Below are positions 33,773 to 44,307 of a stretch of DNA of 60,175 bases, piece by piece. The notes beneath the pieces were generated by a model. That model made no database searches. It was not told where the DNA came from and was given only the letters and a program-made list of their open reading frames with translations. The stretch comes from Winogradskya humida (GTDB lineage Bacteria; Actinomycetota; Actinomycetes; Mycobacteriales; Micromonosporaceae). The stretch lies in contig NZ_BOMN01000035.1 of NCBI RefSeq assembly GCF_016862215.1, positions 1 to 60,175 of the forward strand. The letters run 5' to 3'. The position numbers and the translations under genes were made by a program. Numbering within the stretch: position 1 is the stretch's first letter; each line of letters opens with the position of its first letter.

Positions 33773-35194
33773 CTAGAGAATGGGAGCCGGGGAATACTTG
33801 GCGGCCTCCGGGTGCGCGGCCACGATTTCGGCGACCCGGTCGGCCACGGCCTGCACCTGGGAGGGGGCGGCGCCGACAAACGCCGCCCGGTCAGCGACCA
33901 GGGTGTCGATCTCGGCGCGGCTGAGACCCAGGCGGGAGTCGGCGGCGAGCCGGTCGAAGAGGTCGTTGTCGGCGATGCCCTTCTCGCGCATGGCCAGGGC
34001 CACGCCGACCGCGTGCTCCTTGATGACCTCATGCGCGACCTCGCGGCCGACACCCTTGCGGACCGCGGCGACCAGGATCTTCGTGGTCGCGAGGAAGGGC
34101 AGGAAACGGTCGAGCTCGCGGGCGATGACCGCCGGGTATGCACCGAACTCGTCCAGGACGGTGAGGAACGTCTGGAAGAGGCCGTCGGTGGCGAAGAAGG
34201 CGTCGGGCAGGGCCACCCGGCGAACCACGGAGCAGGAGACGTCGCCCTCGTTCCACTGGTCGCCGGCCAGCTCGCCCACCATGGAGAGGTAGCCGCGGAC
34301 GATCACGGCGAGGCCGTTGACGCGCTCGGAGGAGCGGGTGTTCATCTTGTGGGGCATCGCCGACGAGCCGACCTGGCCGGCCTTGAAGCCCTCGGTCACC
34401 AGCTCCTGGCCGACCATCAGGCGGATCGTGGTGGCGAGCGAGGACGGCGCCGCGGTGACCTGGGCCAGCGCGGAGACCACGTCGAAGTCGAGCGAGCGCG
34501 GGTAGACCTGGCCGACGCTGGTCAGGACGCGCTCGAAGCCGAGGTGATCGGCGACCTTGCGCTCGAGCTCGGCTAGCTTGCCGGCGTCGCCGTCGAGCAG
34601 GTCGAGCTGGTCGGCGGCCGTGCCGACCGGGCCCTTGATGCCACGCAGCGGGTAGCGGCGGATCAGGTCGTCGAGGCGGTCATAGGCGATGAGCAGCTCC
34701 TCGGCAGCGCTCGCGAACCGCTTGCCCAGCGTCGTGGCCTGCGCGGCGACGTTGTGCGAACGGCCGGTCAGCACCAGGTCGCTGTATTCGACGGCCCGCT
34801 CGGTCAGCCGGGCCAGGGTCGTCACGATGCGACCCCGGATCAGCTCGAGCGACGCGCGGATCTGCAACTGCTCGACGTTCTCGGTGAGGTCGCGCGAGGT
34901 CATGCCCTTATGGATGTGCTCGTGACCGGCGAGCGAGCTGAACTCCTCGATCCGCGCCTTGACGTCGTGGCGGGTGACCCTCTCGCGCGCCGCGATGCTC
35001 GCCAGGTCGACGTCGTCCACGACCCGCTCGTAGGCCTCGACCACGCCGTCGGGCAGGGCGATGCCGAGATCGCGCTGGGCGCGCAGGACCGCGAGCCACA
35101 GCCGGCGCTCCATCCGGATCTTCTCCTCGGGCGACCACAGGTCGACGAGGTCGGCGGAGGCGTAGCGGCTGGCGAGGACGTTCGGGATGCTCAC
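33773..35194 (-). CDS. purB: Adenylosuccinate lyase
   Basis: 473 residues. Fumarase/aspartase superfamily: signature GSSAMPHKMNTRSSERVNGL near the 280s, catalytic His in SHNVAAQATTLGKR and GMTSRDLTEN. Catalyses two steps: SAICAR to AICAR and adenylosuccinate to AMP. Start GTG overlaps the stop of the MFS gene (GTGA), an unusual coupling. Its 3' end is followed by the purS promoter region. Confidence 0.96.
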   Translation of the reverse strand: MSIPNVLASRYASADLVDLWSPEEKIRMERRLWLAVLRAQRDLGIALPDGVVEAYERVVDDVDLASIAARERVTRHDVKARIEEFSSLAGHEHIHKGMTSRDLTENVEQLQIRASLELIRGRIVTTLARLTERAVEYSDLVLTGRSHNVAAQATTLGKRFASAAEELLIAYDRLDDLIRRYPLRGIKGPVGTAADQLDLLDGDAGKLAELERKVADHLGFERVLTSVGQVYPRSLDFDVVSALAQVTAAPSSLATTIRLMVGQELVTEGFKAGQVGSSAMPHKMNTRSSERVNGLAVIVRGYLSMVGELAGDQWNEGDVSCSVVRRVALPDAFFATDGLFQTFLTVLDEFGAYPAVIARELDRFLPFLATTKILVAAVRKGVGREVAHEVIKEHAVGVALAMREKGIADNDLFDRLAADSRLGLSRAEIDTLVADRAAFVGAAPSQVQAVADRVAEIVAAHPEAAKYSPAPIL

Positions 35195-36459
35195 GGGGCC
35201 AATTCTTCCATGGGCGCCGCGGGTGCTCTGCCCTCCGTCGGCGACCCTGTGGATAACTCGTGGCGCAAGTTGCGTACGTCACTGCTGGAGACCATGGCCA
35301 GGACTGCGAGGGCGATCAGTCCTGCGGCGCCGATCAATGTCGTCCGCACCCCCACGGCTTCCGCGATCGGCCCGGTGGCGACCTGGCCGATGGGGATGGC
35401 GAGGTAGGACCCGACCATGTCGTACGAGTACACCCGCGCGAGTTTGTCCGCCGGCACGTGCTCCTGCATCGTCGTCTCCCACGCGATGCCGAATTCCTCG
35501 ATGGTGAGGCCTGCCAGGAACGTCGCCGCGATCAGCAGGCCGAGGTGCGGCGCCACCCCGAGGGTCAGGACCGGCAGCACCTCGAACGCGGTGCACAGCA
35601 CGCCGACGAAGAGCAGCCGGCGGACCCGCAGACGCATGGCGATCAGCGCGCCGAGCAGCATCCCGAGGGTCTGCGCGGCCAGCACGAAGCCCCAGGCCCG
35701 GCGCCCGACCGTCTCGTCCGCGACCAGCGGTCCGAGCACGTTGATGCCGCCGCTGATACACGCGTTGATCACGGAGAACGCCGCGACCACCACCCACAGC
35801 CACGTCCTCGACCGGAACTCCGTCCACCCGGTTCGCAACTCGGCGACGATGCCGGCGCGCTCGGCCGGGACGGTGGGAGCGGGTGGGATCCGCAGCAGGG
35901 CGAAGCAGGCGGCGGAGCAGAGAAAGGTCACCGCGTCGATGGCGATGCCCCAGCCGGGGCTGATGGCGGCCACGATGATGCCGCCGACCGGGGCACCCAT
36001 GATCATGGCGCCGTTGAACGAGAGCCGGCTGATGGCGTTCGCCTGCTGGCGCAGCTCGGCCGGGAGGAGCTGGGGCAGGATCGCCGACGAGGCGGGCAGG
36101 GCCAGCGCGGCGACCATGCCGTTGATCGAGGACAGGACGATCAGGAGCGGCACTGTGGCCGTACCGGAAAGAATCATGCCTGCCACGGCAGCCTGGGTGA
36201 CCGCTGCCGCGATGCTCGATCCCACCATCAGCAGGTTTTTCGGTACGCGGTCGGCGAGCGCACCGCCGAACAGCAGGAAGAGCACGTTGGCGAGCATCCG
36301 CGCACCGACGACGAGCCCCAGGTCGGTCGCCGAGCCGGTGAGGTCGAGCACCGCGAACGCCAGCGCGACCGGGGCGATGGCGTTGCCCAGGGCATTGATC
36401 GTGCGACCGGCGACCAGGAAGCGGAACGGCACGTAGCGCAGCGGCGCGAGCATGCTCAC
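35191..36459 (-). CDS. MFS transporter (efflux-like)
   Basis: 422 residues, twelve predicted membrane segments. First loop: GLVVGARMLANVLFLLFGGALADRVPKNLLMVG carries the MFS GxxxDRxxR-like motif. It resembles major facilitator efflux proteins of the EntS/MMR group. Preceded and overlapped (ATGA) by an ArsR-type regulator that likely represses it; followed with GTGA overlap by purB. A DnaA-box-like TGTGGATAA lies within its 3' end (35248-35256). Confidence 0.85.
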   Translation of the reverse strand: MSMLAPLRYVPFRFLVAGRTINALGNAIAPVALAFAVLDLTGSATDLGLVVGARMLANVLFLLFGGALADRVPKNLLMVGSSIAAAVTQAAVAGMILSGTATVPLLIVLSSINGMVAALALPASSAILPQLLPAELRQQANAISRLSFNGAMIMGAPVGGIIVAAISPGWGIAIDAVTFLCSAACFALLRIPPAPTVPAERAGIVAELRTGWTEFRSRTWLWVVVAAFSVINACISGGINVLGPLVADETVGRRAWGFVLAAQTLGMLLGALIAMRLRVRRLLFVGVLCTAFEVLPVLTLGVAPHLGLLIAATFLAGLTIEEFGIAWETTMQEHVPADKLARVYSYDMVGSYLAIPIGQVATGPIAEAVGVRTTLIGAAGLIALAVLAMVSSSDVRNLRHELSTGSPTEGRAPAAPMEELAP

Positions 36460-37004
36460 GACTCCTCCATGCGGAACATGGCGAAGGTGGTGCTGGTCCG
36501 GACGGTGCCGGGGGTGCGCGGCGCCTGTGCCGCCGAGTGGAGCTCACGACTCAGTTGAGCGAGGCGGTCGCGGATGCTGTTGAAGAGGTCGGGGTCGACC
36601 CACAGCTCGGCGTCGGTCATGGAGGCGCCGACCGTCCAGTCGCCCTCGCCAGTGCGCCGGGTCAGCTCGTCGGCGACCGCGCCGAACAGGCCGCGTTGGG
36701 TCTCGGCCCAGCCGGGTTTGAAGCCCTCGGCGGGACGCTCGTGATCGCGGGCGGACGACACGTACCGGTAGCGCTTGGCCACGCCACCCCGGATCCGCTC
36801 CTCGCCCTCCTGAACGATCAGCCCGACGGCGAACAGGCTGCGCAGGTGGTAGCTGGCGTTCGCGTGGGTCAGGCCGAGCTCCCGGGCGAGCTCGGCGGCA
36901 GTCATCCCCGCACCGGTGAGCAGGGACATCATCCGCAACCGGACCGGGTGGGACATCGCCCGCAGCCTTGCCTGACGTTGCGCCGGCTCTTCTCCCAAAG
37001 ACAT
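36456..37004 (-). CDS. ArsR-family transcriptional regulator
   Basis: 182 residues. Winged helix: RLRAMSHPVRLRMMSLLTGAGMTAAELARELGLTHANASYHLRSLFAVGLI, followed by a wing and a 90-residue C-terminal region (FKPGWAETQRGLFGAVADELTRR, TDAELWVDP) that may bind a ligand. No metal-ligand Cys cluster, so a drug or metabolite sensor is likelier. First gene of arsR-MFS-purB. Confidence 0.85.
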   Translation of the reverse strand: MSLGEEPAQRQARLRAMSHPVRLRMMSLLTGAGMTAAELARELGLTHANASYHLRSLFAVGLIVQEGEERIRGGVAKRYRYVSSARDHERPAEGFKPGWAETQRGLFGAVADELTRRTGEGDWTVGASMTDAELWVDPDLFNSIRDRLAQLSRELHSAAQAPRTPGTVRTSTTFAMFRMEES

Positions 37005-37135
37005 GTTGGGGAGTCTAGGGCGAGGCGGGGCTCACTGTCCAACACTTGCTTGGGGGTTGAGAGACTGCAGGACGACGAGGTTCTCGCTAGGGTTACTCGT
37101 GAGTAGGTCTGGCGCTCATCCCGAAAGGTCCACCG

Positions 37136-37588
37136 ATGACTGATTTCAGCCCCGAAGCTCTCGCGACGATCGGCCCCAAGGAGTTCTCGCAGCTGGTGAA
37201 GTCCACGCCGGACGCCAAGCTCGCCGAGGTGATGTCCTCCGACACCCGCGGCAAGATCCTGGACGAGGTATTCGGCCGGATGCCCACGCTCTTCCGCGCC
37301 GACCGGGCCGGCAGCACCCAGGCCGTCATCCACTGGATCATCACGGGCGGCGCCGGCGGCACCTCCGACACCTACGAGACGGTGATCGAGAACGGTGCCT
37401 GCACGGTGACCAACCAGCCGGTGCGCGAGCCCAAACTGGCGATGACCATGGACCCGCTGACGTTCCTGAAGGTCGTCTCGGGCGACGGCAACCCGATGAT
37501 GATGTTCATGACCGGCAAGATCAAGGCCAAGGGCGACCTCGGCCTTGCCGCGCAGGTCGCGAAGCTCTTCGACATCCCGAAGAACTGA
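37136..37588 (+). CDS. SCP2 sterol-binding domain protein
   Basis: 150 residues: AEVMSSDTRGKILDEVFGRMP, QAVIHWIITGGAGG, then TMDPLTFLKVVSGDGNPMMMFMTGKIKAKGDLGLAAQVAKLFDIP, the standard SCP2 C-terminal block. A hydrophobic-ligand carrier, possibly lipid or acyl-CoA. ATG start with GAAAGG upstream. Transcribed divergently from the arsR gene. Confidence 0.9.
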   Translation: MTDFSPEALATIGPKEFSQLVKSTPDAKLAEVMSSDTRGKILDEVFGRMPTLFRADRAGSTQAVIHWIITGGAGGTSDTYETVIENGACTVTNQPVREPKLAMTMDPLTFLKVVSGDGNPMMMFMTGKIKAKGDLGLAAQVAKLFDIPKN

Positions 37589-37595
37589 TCCGGTT

Positions 37596-37627
37596 ACGCC
37601 GGCTTTCCCCTCGGGGAAGGCCGGCGT
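37596..37627. terminator. Bidirectional terminator
   Basis: ACGCCGGC.TTCCCC pairs with GGGGAA.GCCGGCGT (37596-37627), placed between convergent SCP2 and purD genes. Confidence 0.8.
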
Positions 37628-37633
37628 CTCCCA

Positions 37634-38875
37634 TTAAAGCGCGATTCGGCCCTCGACTGCGGCGAGGGCGATGTCGGAGCGGTGGTGCGAGCCGTCGAGC
37701 TTGATCCGGCCGACCAGCTCGTATGCGGCCGCGCGGGCCGCCGCCAGGTCGGAGCCGGTCGCGGTGGCGCTCAGCACCCGGCCGCCGGCGGAGACCAGGG
37801 CGCCGTCGTCGCGGCGGGCGGTGCCGGCGTGGATCACACCGTCGAGCTCGCCACCCTCGATGACGTCACCCGTGCGAGGGGTTCCGGGGTAGTTGTGGCC
37901 GGCGACCACGACCGTGACCGCTGAGCCGTCGCGCCAGCGCAGCGGCGGGAAGTCGGACAGCGTGCCCGCGGCCGCCGCGTGCAGCAGCTCGCCGAGCGGC
38001 GAGTCCAGCATGGCGAGCACGACCTGGGTCTCCGGGTCGCCGAAGCGGGCGTTGAACTCGATGACCTTGGGGCCGGACCTCGTCAGCGCCAGCCCCACGT
38101 AGAGCAGGCCGGCGAACGGGGTGCCGCGCTTGCGCATCTCGGCCAGCGTCGGCTCGACCGTCTCGGCCATCACCCGCTCGACCAGGTCGGCAGGCACCCA
38201 CGGCAGCGGCGCGTAGGCACCCATGCCGCCGGTGTTGGGGCCCTCGTCGTTGTCGAGTGCCCGCTTGAAGTCCTGCGCCGGCATGAGCGGCACCGCAGCC
38301 GTGCCGTCGGTCACCACGAAGAGCGAGACCTCGGGGCCGTCCAGGAACTCCTCGATGACGACCTGACCGCACTCGTCGGCGTGCTGCTTCGCCACGGCGA
38401 GCGAGTCGGTGACCACCACACCCTTGCCGGCCGCGAGCCCGTCGTTCTTCACGACATAGGGCACGCCGAACTCGGTCAGGGCAGCGTCGGCCTCCTCGGC
38501 GGTCGTGCACGCGAAGGACCTGCCGGTCGGCACGCCGGCGGCGGCCATGACGTCCTTGGCGAACGCCTTGGAGCCCTCCAGCTGGGCCGCGGCGGCGCTC
38601 GGGCCGAAGCAGGCGATGCCCTTGGCGCGCACGGCGTCGGCGACACCCGCGACCAGGGGCGCCTCGGGCCCGATCACCACCAGGTCGGCACCGACCTCGA
38701 CGGCCAGGTCGGCGACCGCCGCAGGGTCCGTAGCGTTGACATCACGCAGCGTTGCGACCGCGGCGATGCCCGGGTTGCCGGGAGCCGCGATGAGCTGCTC
38801 CACCGAGGGGTCGGCAGCGAGGCCGACCGCGAGAGCGTGCTCGCGGCCACCGGATCCGATCAGAAGTACGCGCAC
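37634..38875 (-). CDS. purD: Phosphoribosylamine-glycine ligase
   Basis: 413 residues, ATP-grasp fold: [19 protein letters not shown] (start GTG), [18 protein letters not shown], the ATP-grasp strand [16 protein letters not shown], and the metal-ligand loop [15 protein letters not shown]. Second step of purine synthesis, PRA to GAR. Read away from purA; the two starts flank a region with DnaA-box-like sites. Confidence 0.97.
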   Translation of the reverse strand: MRVLLIGSGGREHALAVGLAADPSVEQLIAAPGNPGIAAVATLRDVNATDPAAVADLAVEVGADLVVIGPEAPLVAGVADAVRAKGIACFGPSAAAAQLEGSKAFAKDVMAAAGVPTGRSFACTTAEEADAALTEFGVPYVVKNDGLAAGKGVVVTDSLAVAKQHADECGQVVIEEFLDGPEVSLFVVTDGTAAVPLMPAQDFKRALDNDEGPNTGGMGAYAPLPWVPADLVERVMAETVEPTLAEMRKRGTPFAGLLYVGLALTRSGPKVIEFNARFGDPETQVVLAMLDSPLGELLHAAAAGTLSDFPPLRWRDGSAVTVVVAGHNYPGTPRTGDVIEGGELDGVIHAGTARRDDGALVSAGGRVLSATATGSDLAAARAAAYELVGRIKLDGSHHRSDIALAAVEGRIAL

Positions 38876-38914
38876 GGGGCAGATCTTACGGGCCGCCGGT
38901 GATCACCTTCGAGG

Positions 38915-39012
38915 TCGTCCACATGGTCCACAGTGCACGCGGTGCGACAGCCGGATGACACCCTGTGGATAAGTAGGGCGGCCTGTGGATAACTGGTCCG
39001 ACCTGTGGACAA
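38915..39012. promoter_or_regulatory. Cluster of five DnaA-box-like 9-mers upstream of purA
   Basis: TCGTCCACA (38915-38923), TGGTCCACA (38924-38932), then in opposite orientation TGTGGATAA (38964-38972 and 38984-38992) and TGTGGACAA (39004-39012). The last three start exactly 20 bp apart. Consensus TTATCCACA (E. coli) or TTGTCCACA (actinomycetes) is matched 9/9 by the three reverse copies. A -10-like TAAACT follows at 39041-39046. Confidence 0.75.
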
Positions 39013-39026
39013 CCCGGAGGCGGTGA

Positions 39027-40394
<1,368 letters not shown>

Positions 40395-40395
40395 C

Positions 40396-41436
40396 ATGTA
40401 CGACGTGATCCTGCTGAGCCTCGCCGAGGGTGGGGGCTCCGGCGCGGGTGGCTGCGGCGGTGCGTGCGGAGCCTGCGGCGTCCCGGAAAACTCTGGCGGC
40501 GCGACGGCTGGCGGCGGTGCGACGGCTGGGTGTGGGCATGAGCACAGTGATGGGGAGCGGTGTGCGTCGTGCGCGGCTCCTCGGGTGCCGGTGTTGCGGT
40601 GTGCTGAGGCGTTCACCGAGGCTGGGGCGCGGGTGGAGACCGTGGTCGCCGGGTCCGACGCGGAGATCGATGCGGTTATCGCGCGATTCGATGCTCCGGC
40701 GCGTACGGACGGATTGGTCTGGCCCGACCCGGACAGCAAGATTCGGCTGGTTGTGGCGGTCGCGACCGATGGGCAATTGAGGGCGGTCGTGCGCCGGCTC
40801 GTCCGGAGATATGCGCCGCCGCCCAGTAAGCGGCCCGCCGATCTGGCCGCGGATCGTACGGTTCCCGACCTGCCGCCGATCGCGATCCTGCCCCTCGACC
40901 CGGCCAACACTGGTGACCTGGCCGCCCAGCTCGGGCTGCCCCGCGACCCGGCCAAGGTCGCGGCTGCGGTGCTCAACGGCACGGTTCGCCGCCTTGACCT
41001 GCTGCGCAACGATGGCGGCTCGGTCACAGTGGACGGCGCCCTGGTGGGTGGCGTCGACGAGGCCGGGCGTGCGGTGCCGTGGCGGGGACGGGTCGAGGTC
41101 GACGACGCGGTGCTCTCCGACGGCAGCGATCACGTCATCGCGTGTGCGATCGGCAACGGCGGGGCATATGCGGAGTTCGACGGAATCCAACTGCTCGCCG
41201 AGGGCGATCCCACCGACGGCCGGGTCGAGGTCGCCGTTGCGGTCCCGGTCGTGGTCAAAGAACGGTTCAAGAAGCCACGGGTACGCATCGAGGTGCGTCG
41301 CGCCCGCGGCAGAGCCGTCTCGGTGCTCCCCCGCGACGGCGAACTCCAGTTCCTGGACGACGGTGTGGCAGGAAGCACTACCCGCAAACGCTCCTGGTGG
41401 ACCGAGCCCGGGGCATGGGCGGTGTACGCAGCATGA
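40396..41436 (+). CDS. Diacylglycerol kinase-like protein with Cys-rich N-terminal insert
   Basis: 346 residues. Central segment PIAILPLDPANTGDLAAQLGLPRDP..VAAAVLNGTVRRLDLLRND matches the lipid/diacylglycerol kinase catalytic fold (normally GTGNDLARALG.P), but the nucleotide GTGND loop is replaced by PANTGD, so catalysis is doubtful. Residues 12-60 are a Gly/Cys-rich insert with Cys at 20, 24, 27, 46, 56 and 59 (CGGACGAC, CGHEH, CASC), which could bind Zn or Fe-S. Starts 1 bp after purA. Function not assigned. Confidence 0.55.
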   Translation: MYDVILLSLAEGGGSGAGGCGGACGACGVPENSGGATAGGGATAGCGHEHSDGERCASCAAPRVPVLRCAEAFTEAGARVETVVAGSDAEIDAVIARFDAPARTDGLVWPDPDSKIRLVVAVATDGQLRAVVRRLVRRYAPPPSKRPADLAADRTVPDLPPIAILPLDPANTGDLAAQLGLPRDPAKVAAAVLNGTVRRLDLLRNDGGSVTVDGALVGGVDEAGRAVPWRGRVEVDDAVLSDGSDHVIACAIGNGGAYAEFDGIQLLAEGDPTDGRVEVAVAVPVVVKERFKKPRVRIEVRRARGRAVSVLPRDGELQFLDDGVAGSTTRKRSWWTEPGAWAVYAA

Positions 41437-41504
41437 CCGTTTGTGCGACGCTGGTTGGTACTGGCACGTAGGTTCGAAAACTGTTTTACGGGGAGGTCGC
41501 ATCC

Positions 41505-44264
41505 GTGGAGGACGAGAACGCCGAACGCGTCTACGTCCCGGGTACCAACGGCTCGCCACCCGACCGGGACGTCGAACCGTTCTGGCCGCCGGAGGAGCTG
41601 AGCGCCCCGGTCGCGCCCCATGGCGGCCGGCCGGCGCAGCAGGACCCGGCGCAGGCACGCCCGCCCCTTCCGGGAACGGGCGATTCCGGCGTGTATCGGC
41701 CCATGGACCGCGGGGCGCAGCCGTCGGACCCCTACGCGCAGCCTCCCGGTCCTGCCTATGGGCAGCAGCCCGGGCCCGGTAACGGGCAACAACCTGGCCC
41801 TGGTTACGGGCAACAACCTGGCCCTGGTTACGGGCAACAGGCCGGCCCCGGTCAACAGTCTGGTCACGGTAATGGGCAGCAGGCGGGGCCTGGTCAACAG
41901 TCCGGCCCCGGTAATGGGCAGCAGGCGGGGCCTGGTCAACAGTTTGGTCCCGGTAATGGGCAGCAGGCTGGGCCCGCTTACGGCGGGCGGGCGGGTGGGT
42001 CGCCCTTCGGCGGGCAGGGCGGGCCGCAGCAGGGCAATCCCGCCCCGGGGCCGCATGGCACGCAGCAGGCCAGGCCCGCTTTTGGCGCTCCGGCTCCTGG
42101 GCCGGTGTTCGGCACGGATGGCAACCGAGCTGATGGTGCGGCGCCGATGCATGGTGGGCCGCCCGTCCATGGCGGTGCTCCCGTTTTTGGTGGTGGCGCT
42201 GTGCATGGCGGTGCGCCTGTTCACGGTGGATCGCCCGTTCATGGTGGTGCGCCTGTGCATGGGGGTGCACCTGTTCATGGCGGCGCGCCCGTGGTCGGAG
42301 GCGGGGCGTCCGTGGTCGGAGGCGGGGCTGCGCCGGTGCACGGTGGCGGCAGCGCGCAGGTCAACGGCGGCGGCGCGCAGGTCAACGGTGGCGGCGGGCA
42401 GGTGAACGGTGGTAGTGGGTCTTTGAGTGGCGCTTCGGGGAGTGGTGAGGTGCCGGTCGGTGGGGCTGCTGGGCAGGATGCGGCGCCGCAGGAGGGTGCT
42501 TCGCAGGGGGCCCAGCAAGGTAGTGGGCGGCCGTGGGCCAGTCCGGCTGCGTCGGTTTCGGCTGCGCCGGATTCGCGGCTTTTCCGGGGTGGAAACAATC
42601 CGCCGCCCGGGCTGAACCCGGCGAGTGATGCCGGGGATGAGGACGGGGCGGACGAGGACGGCGGGCAGGGGCACGGGTCAGGGGATACGCCCTGGTCGCA
42701 GCCGCCGCAGCGGGCTATCGCGCCGGTGGTGGAAGAGGCTGCTGTGCCGGTGCCGCCGAGCGCTGACACGTCTCGGTCCGGGGCAAGTGCCACGGTTCAG
42801 GAGAATGGCGGGCCGACGTATCACCCGACTGCGACACCGCAGGCCGGGGCCGAGGGGCGTCCCGTTGCGGAGCCGAACGACTCGGGGGCGGTTTACCGGG
42901 CGGCGCCGGTTGCGCAGGATGGGCGTACCGAGGGAACTGCGGGACGGCCGGGGCCTATGCCGCCGCAGCCGGGACCGCAACAGCCCGGCCCGCAGCAGAT
43001 GCCGCCTCAGCCGCACCCGGAGCATCCCGGGCCGCACCAGACCGGGCCGCACCAGACCGGGCCACAACAGCCTGGGCCACAACAAACAGGGCCACAACAG
43101 CCGGGGCCGCTACAGCCGGGTCCGCAACAGGCAGGGCCGCAACAGCCCTATCCGCAGCAACCGGGGCCCTACCAGCAGTGGCCGCAGAACGGGCCGCAGC
43201 AGCCGCCGACGCCGCCCGGGCCGTACCCGCCGCAGGTGGACCCCCGGGCGGTCGGGCCGCGGTCGCAGGATCACCAGCAGCCGAGCCAGCCGCCCGTAGA
43301 CCCGTACCAGCAGCTGCCCTGGGTTTCGGACGGGACGCCGACTGCGGAGGAGTTCGCGCGGCGGCGGTTGGCGAAGCCGGTTGATCCGACCGCGACCATG
43401 GGGCCGCGGGCGATGCTGCAGAAGACCACGATGGGTCTGGTGCGGCTCGCGCCCGGTAAGCGGGAGCAGGAATACAAGCAGGACGTCGAGATGGTCCGGC
43501 GGAACTTCGGTGGGCTGCGGCAGGTGACCGTGGTCAACCCGAAGGGCGGCGCCGGCAAGACCGTGGCGGTGCTGCTGCTCGCCATGACGTTCGGGCAGAA
43601 GCGCGGTGGCTACGTGCTGGCCTGGGACAACAACGAGACCCAGGGCACGCTGGGCATGCGGGCGCAGCAGGACTTCCATGCTCGTACGGTTCGCGACATG
43701 ATGCGGGATCTGCATCTGTTTCGGGGATCGCACGGGCGCGTCGGTGACCTGTCGCAGTATGTGCGGGCGCAGGGCGAGGGCATGTTCGACGTGCTCGCGT
43801 CCGATGAGTCCGCGACGGCGGGTGAGATGCTCACGGCGACCACGTTCGCCGAGATCCGGGAGATCGTCAGCCGGTTCTACAAGCTGATCTTCGTGGATAC
43901 GGGTAACAACGTGCGGGCGCAGAACTGGCAGGCGGCGATGGATGCCACCGACCAGCTCGTGATCACCATGTCGGCGCGTAACGACTCGGCGGAGACCGCG
44001 GCGCGGATGCTGGACCACCTGGAGCAGAGCGGGCGGCAGCGGCTGGTCCGGCAGGCGGTGACCGTCGTGTCGATCCCGTCGACGCGTAAGGACATCGACC
44101 TGCCCGCGATCCAGCGGCACTTCGCGGCGCGGACCCGGGCGGTGCTGCTCGCGCCCTACGAGAAGTTGATCGACTCGGGTGAGCCGCTGCGGTACGGGCA
44201 GCTCTCCACCAACACGCGCGACTCCTGGCTCAAGATCGCAGCCGCGGTCGCTGAAGGGCTCTGA
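41505..44264 (+). CDS. MinD/ParA-like ATPase with long repetitive N-terminus (EspI-like)
   Basis: 919 residues. The first 640 are low-complexity Pro/Gln/Gly/His/Val, with blocks of GPGNGQQ, then VHGGAP, then PGPQQ repeats. The C-terminal 270 form a ParA-type ATPase: VNPKGGAGKTVAVLLLAM (deviant Walker A, about residues 678-695), LAWDNNETQGTLGMRA, FVDTGNNVRAQNWQAAMDATDQLVITMSARNDS. This layout (Pro-rich head, SIMIBI ATPase tail) resembles EspI of mycobacterial ESX loci; I see no ESX genes here, so a role in secretion or cell-pole positioning is open. GTG start with GGGGAGG upstream. Confidence 0.8.
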   Translation: MEDENAERVYVPGTNGSPPDRDVEPFWPPEELSAPVAPHGGRPAQQDPAQARPPLPGTGDSGVYRPMDRGAQPSDPYAQPPGPAYGQQPGPGNGQQPGPGYGQQPGPGYGQQAGPGQQSGHGNGQQAGPGQQSGPGNGQQAGPGQQFGPGNGQQAGPAYGGRAGGSPFGGQGGPQQGNPAPGPHGTQQARPAFGAPAPGPVFGTDGNRADGAAPMHGGPPVHGGAPVFGGGAVHGGAPVHGGSPVHGGAPVHGGAPVHGGAPVVGGGASVVGGGAAPVHGGGSAQVNGGGAQVNGGGGQVNGGSGSLSGASGSGEVPVGGAAGQDAAPQEGASQGAQQGSGRPWASPAASVSAAPDSRLFRGGNNPPPGLNPASDAGDEDGADEDGGQGHGSGDTPWSQPPQRAIAPVVEEAAVPVPPSADTSRSGASATVQENGGPTYHPTATPQAGAEGRPVAEPNDSGAVYRAAPVAQDGRTEGTAGRPGPMPPQPGPQQPGPQQMPPQPHPEHPGPHQTGPHQTGPQQPGPQQTGPQQPGPLQPGPQQAGPQQPYPQQPGPYQQWPQNGPQQPPTPPGPYPPQVDPRAVGPRSQDHQQPSQPPVDPYQQLPWVSDGTPTAEEFARRRLAKPVDPTATMGPRAMLQKTTMGLVRLAPGKREQEYKQDVEMVRRNFGGLRQVTVVNPKGGAGKTVAVLLLAMTFGQKRGGYVLAWDNNETQGTLGMRAQQDFHARTVRDMMRDLHLFRGSHGRVGDLSQYVRAQGEGMFDVLASDESATAGEMLTATTFAEIREIVSRFYKLIFVDTGNNVRAQNWQAAMDATDQLVITMSARNDSAETAARMLDHLEQSGRQRLVRQAVTVVSIPSTRKDIDLPAIQRHFAARTRAVLLAPYEKLIDSGEPLRYGQLSTNTRDSWLKIAAAVAEGL

Positions 44265-44267
44265 GCA

Positions 44268-44299
44268 AGAGGGCCGGGCCGTCGTCGGCTCGGCCCTCT
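44268..44299. terminator. Bidirectional terminator
   Basis: AGAGGGCCGGGCC pairs with GGCTCGGCCCTCT around loop GTCGTC, between convergent EspI-like and DUF3151 genes. Confidence 0.75.
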
Positions 44300-44307
44300 A
44301 CTCACGG

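Noticed and set aside
38915..39012. Chromosomal origin (oriC)
   Set aside because: Five boxes between purD and purA, but no dnaA, dnaN, rpmH or AT-rich unwinding region nearby, so a regulatory or titration site is more likely.
41130..42674. Minus-strand frame opposite the EspI-like repeat region
   Set aside because: Repeats read in another frame give long open frames; no independent evidence of a gene.
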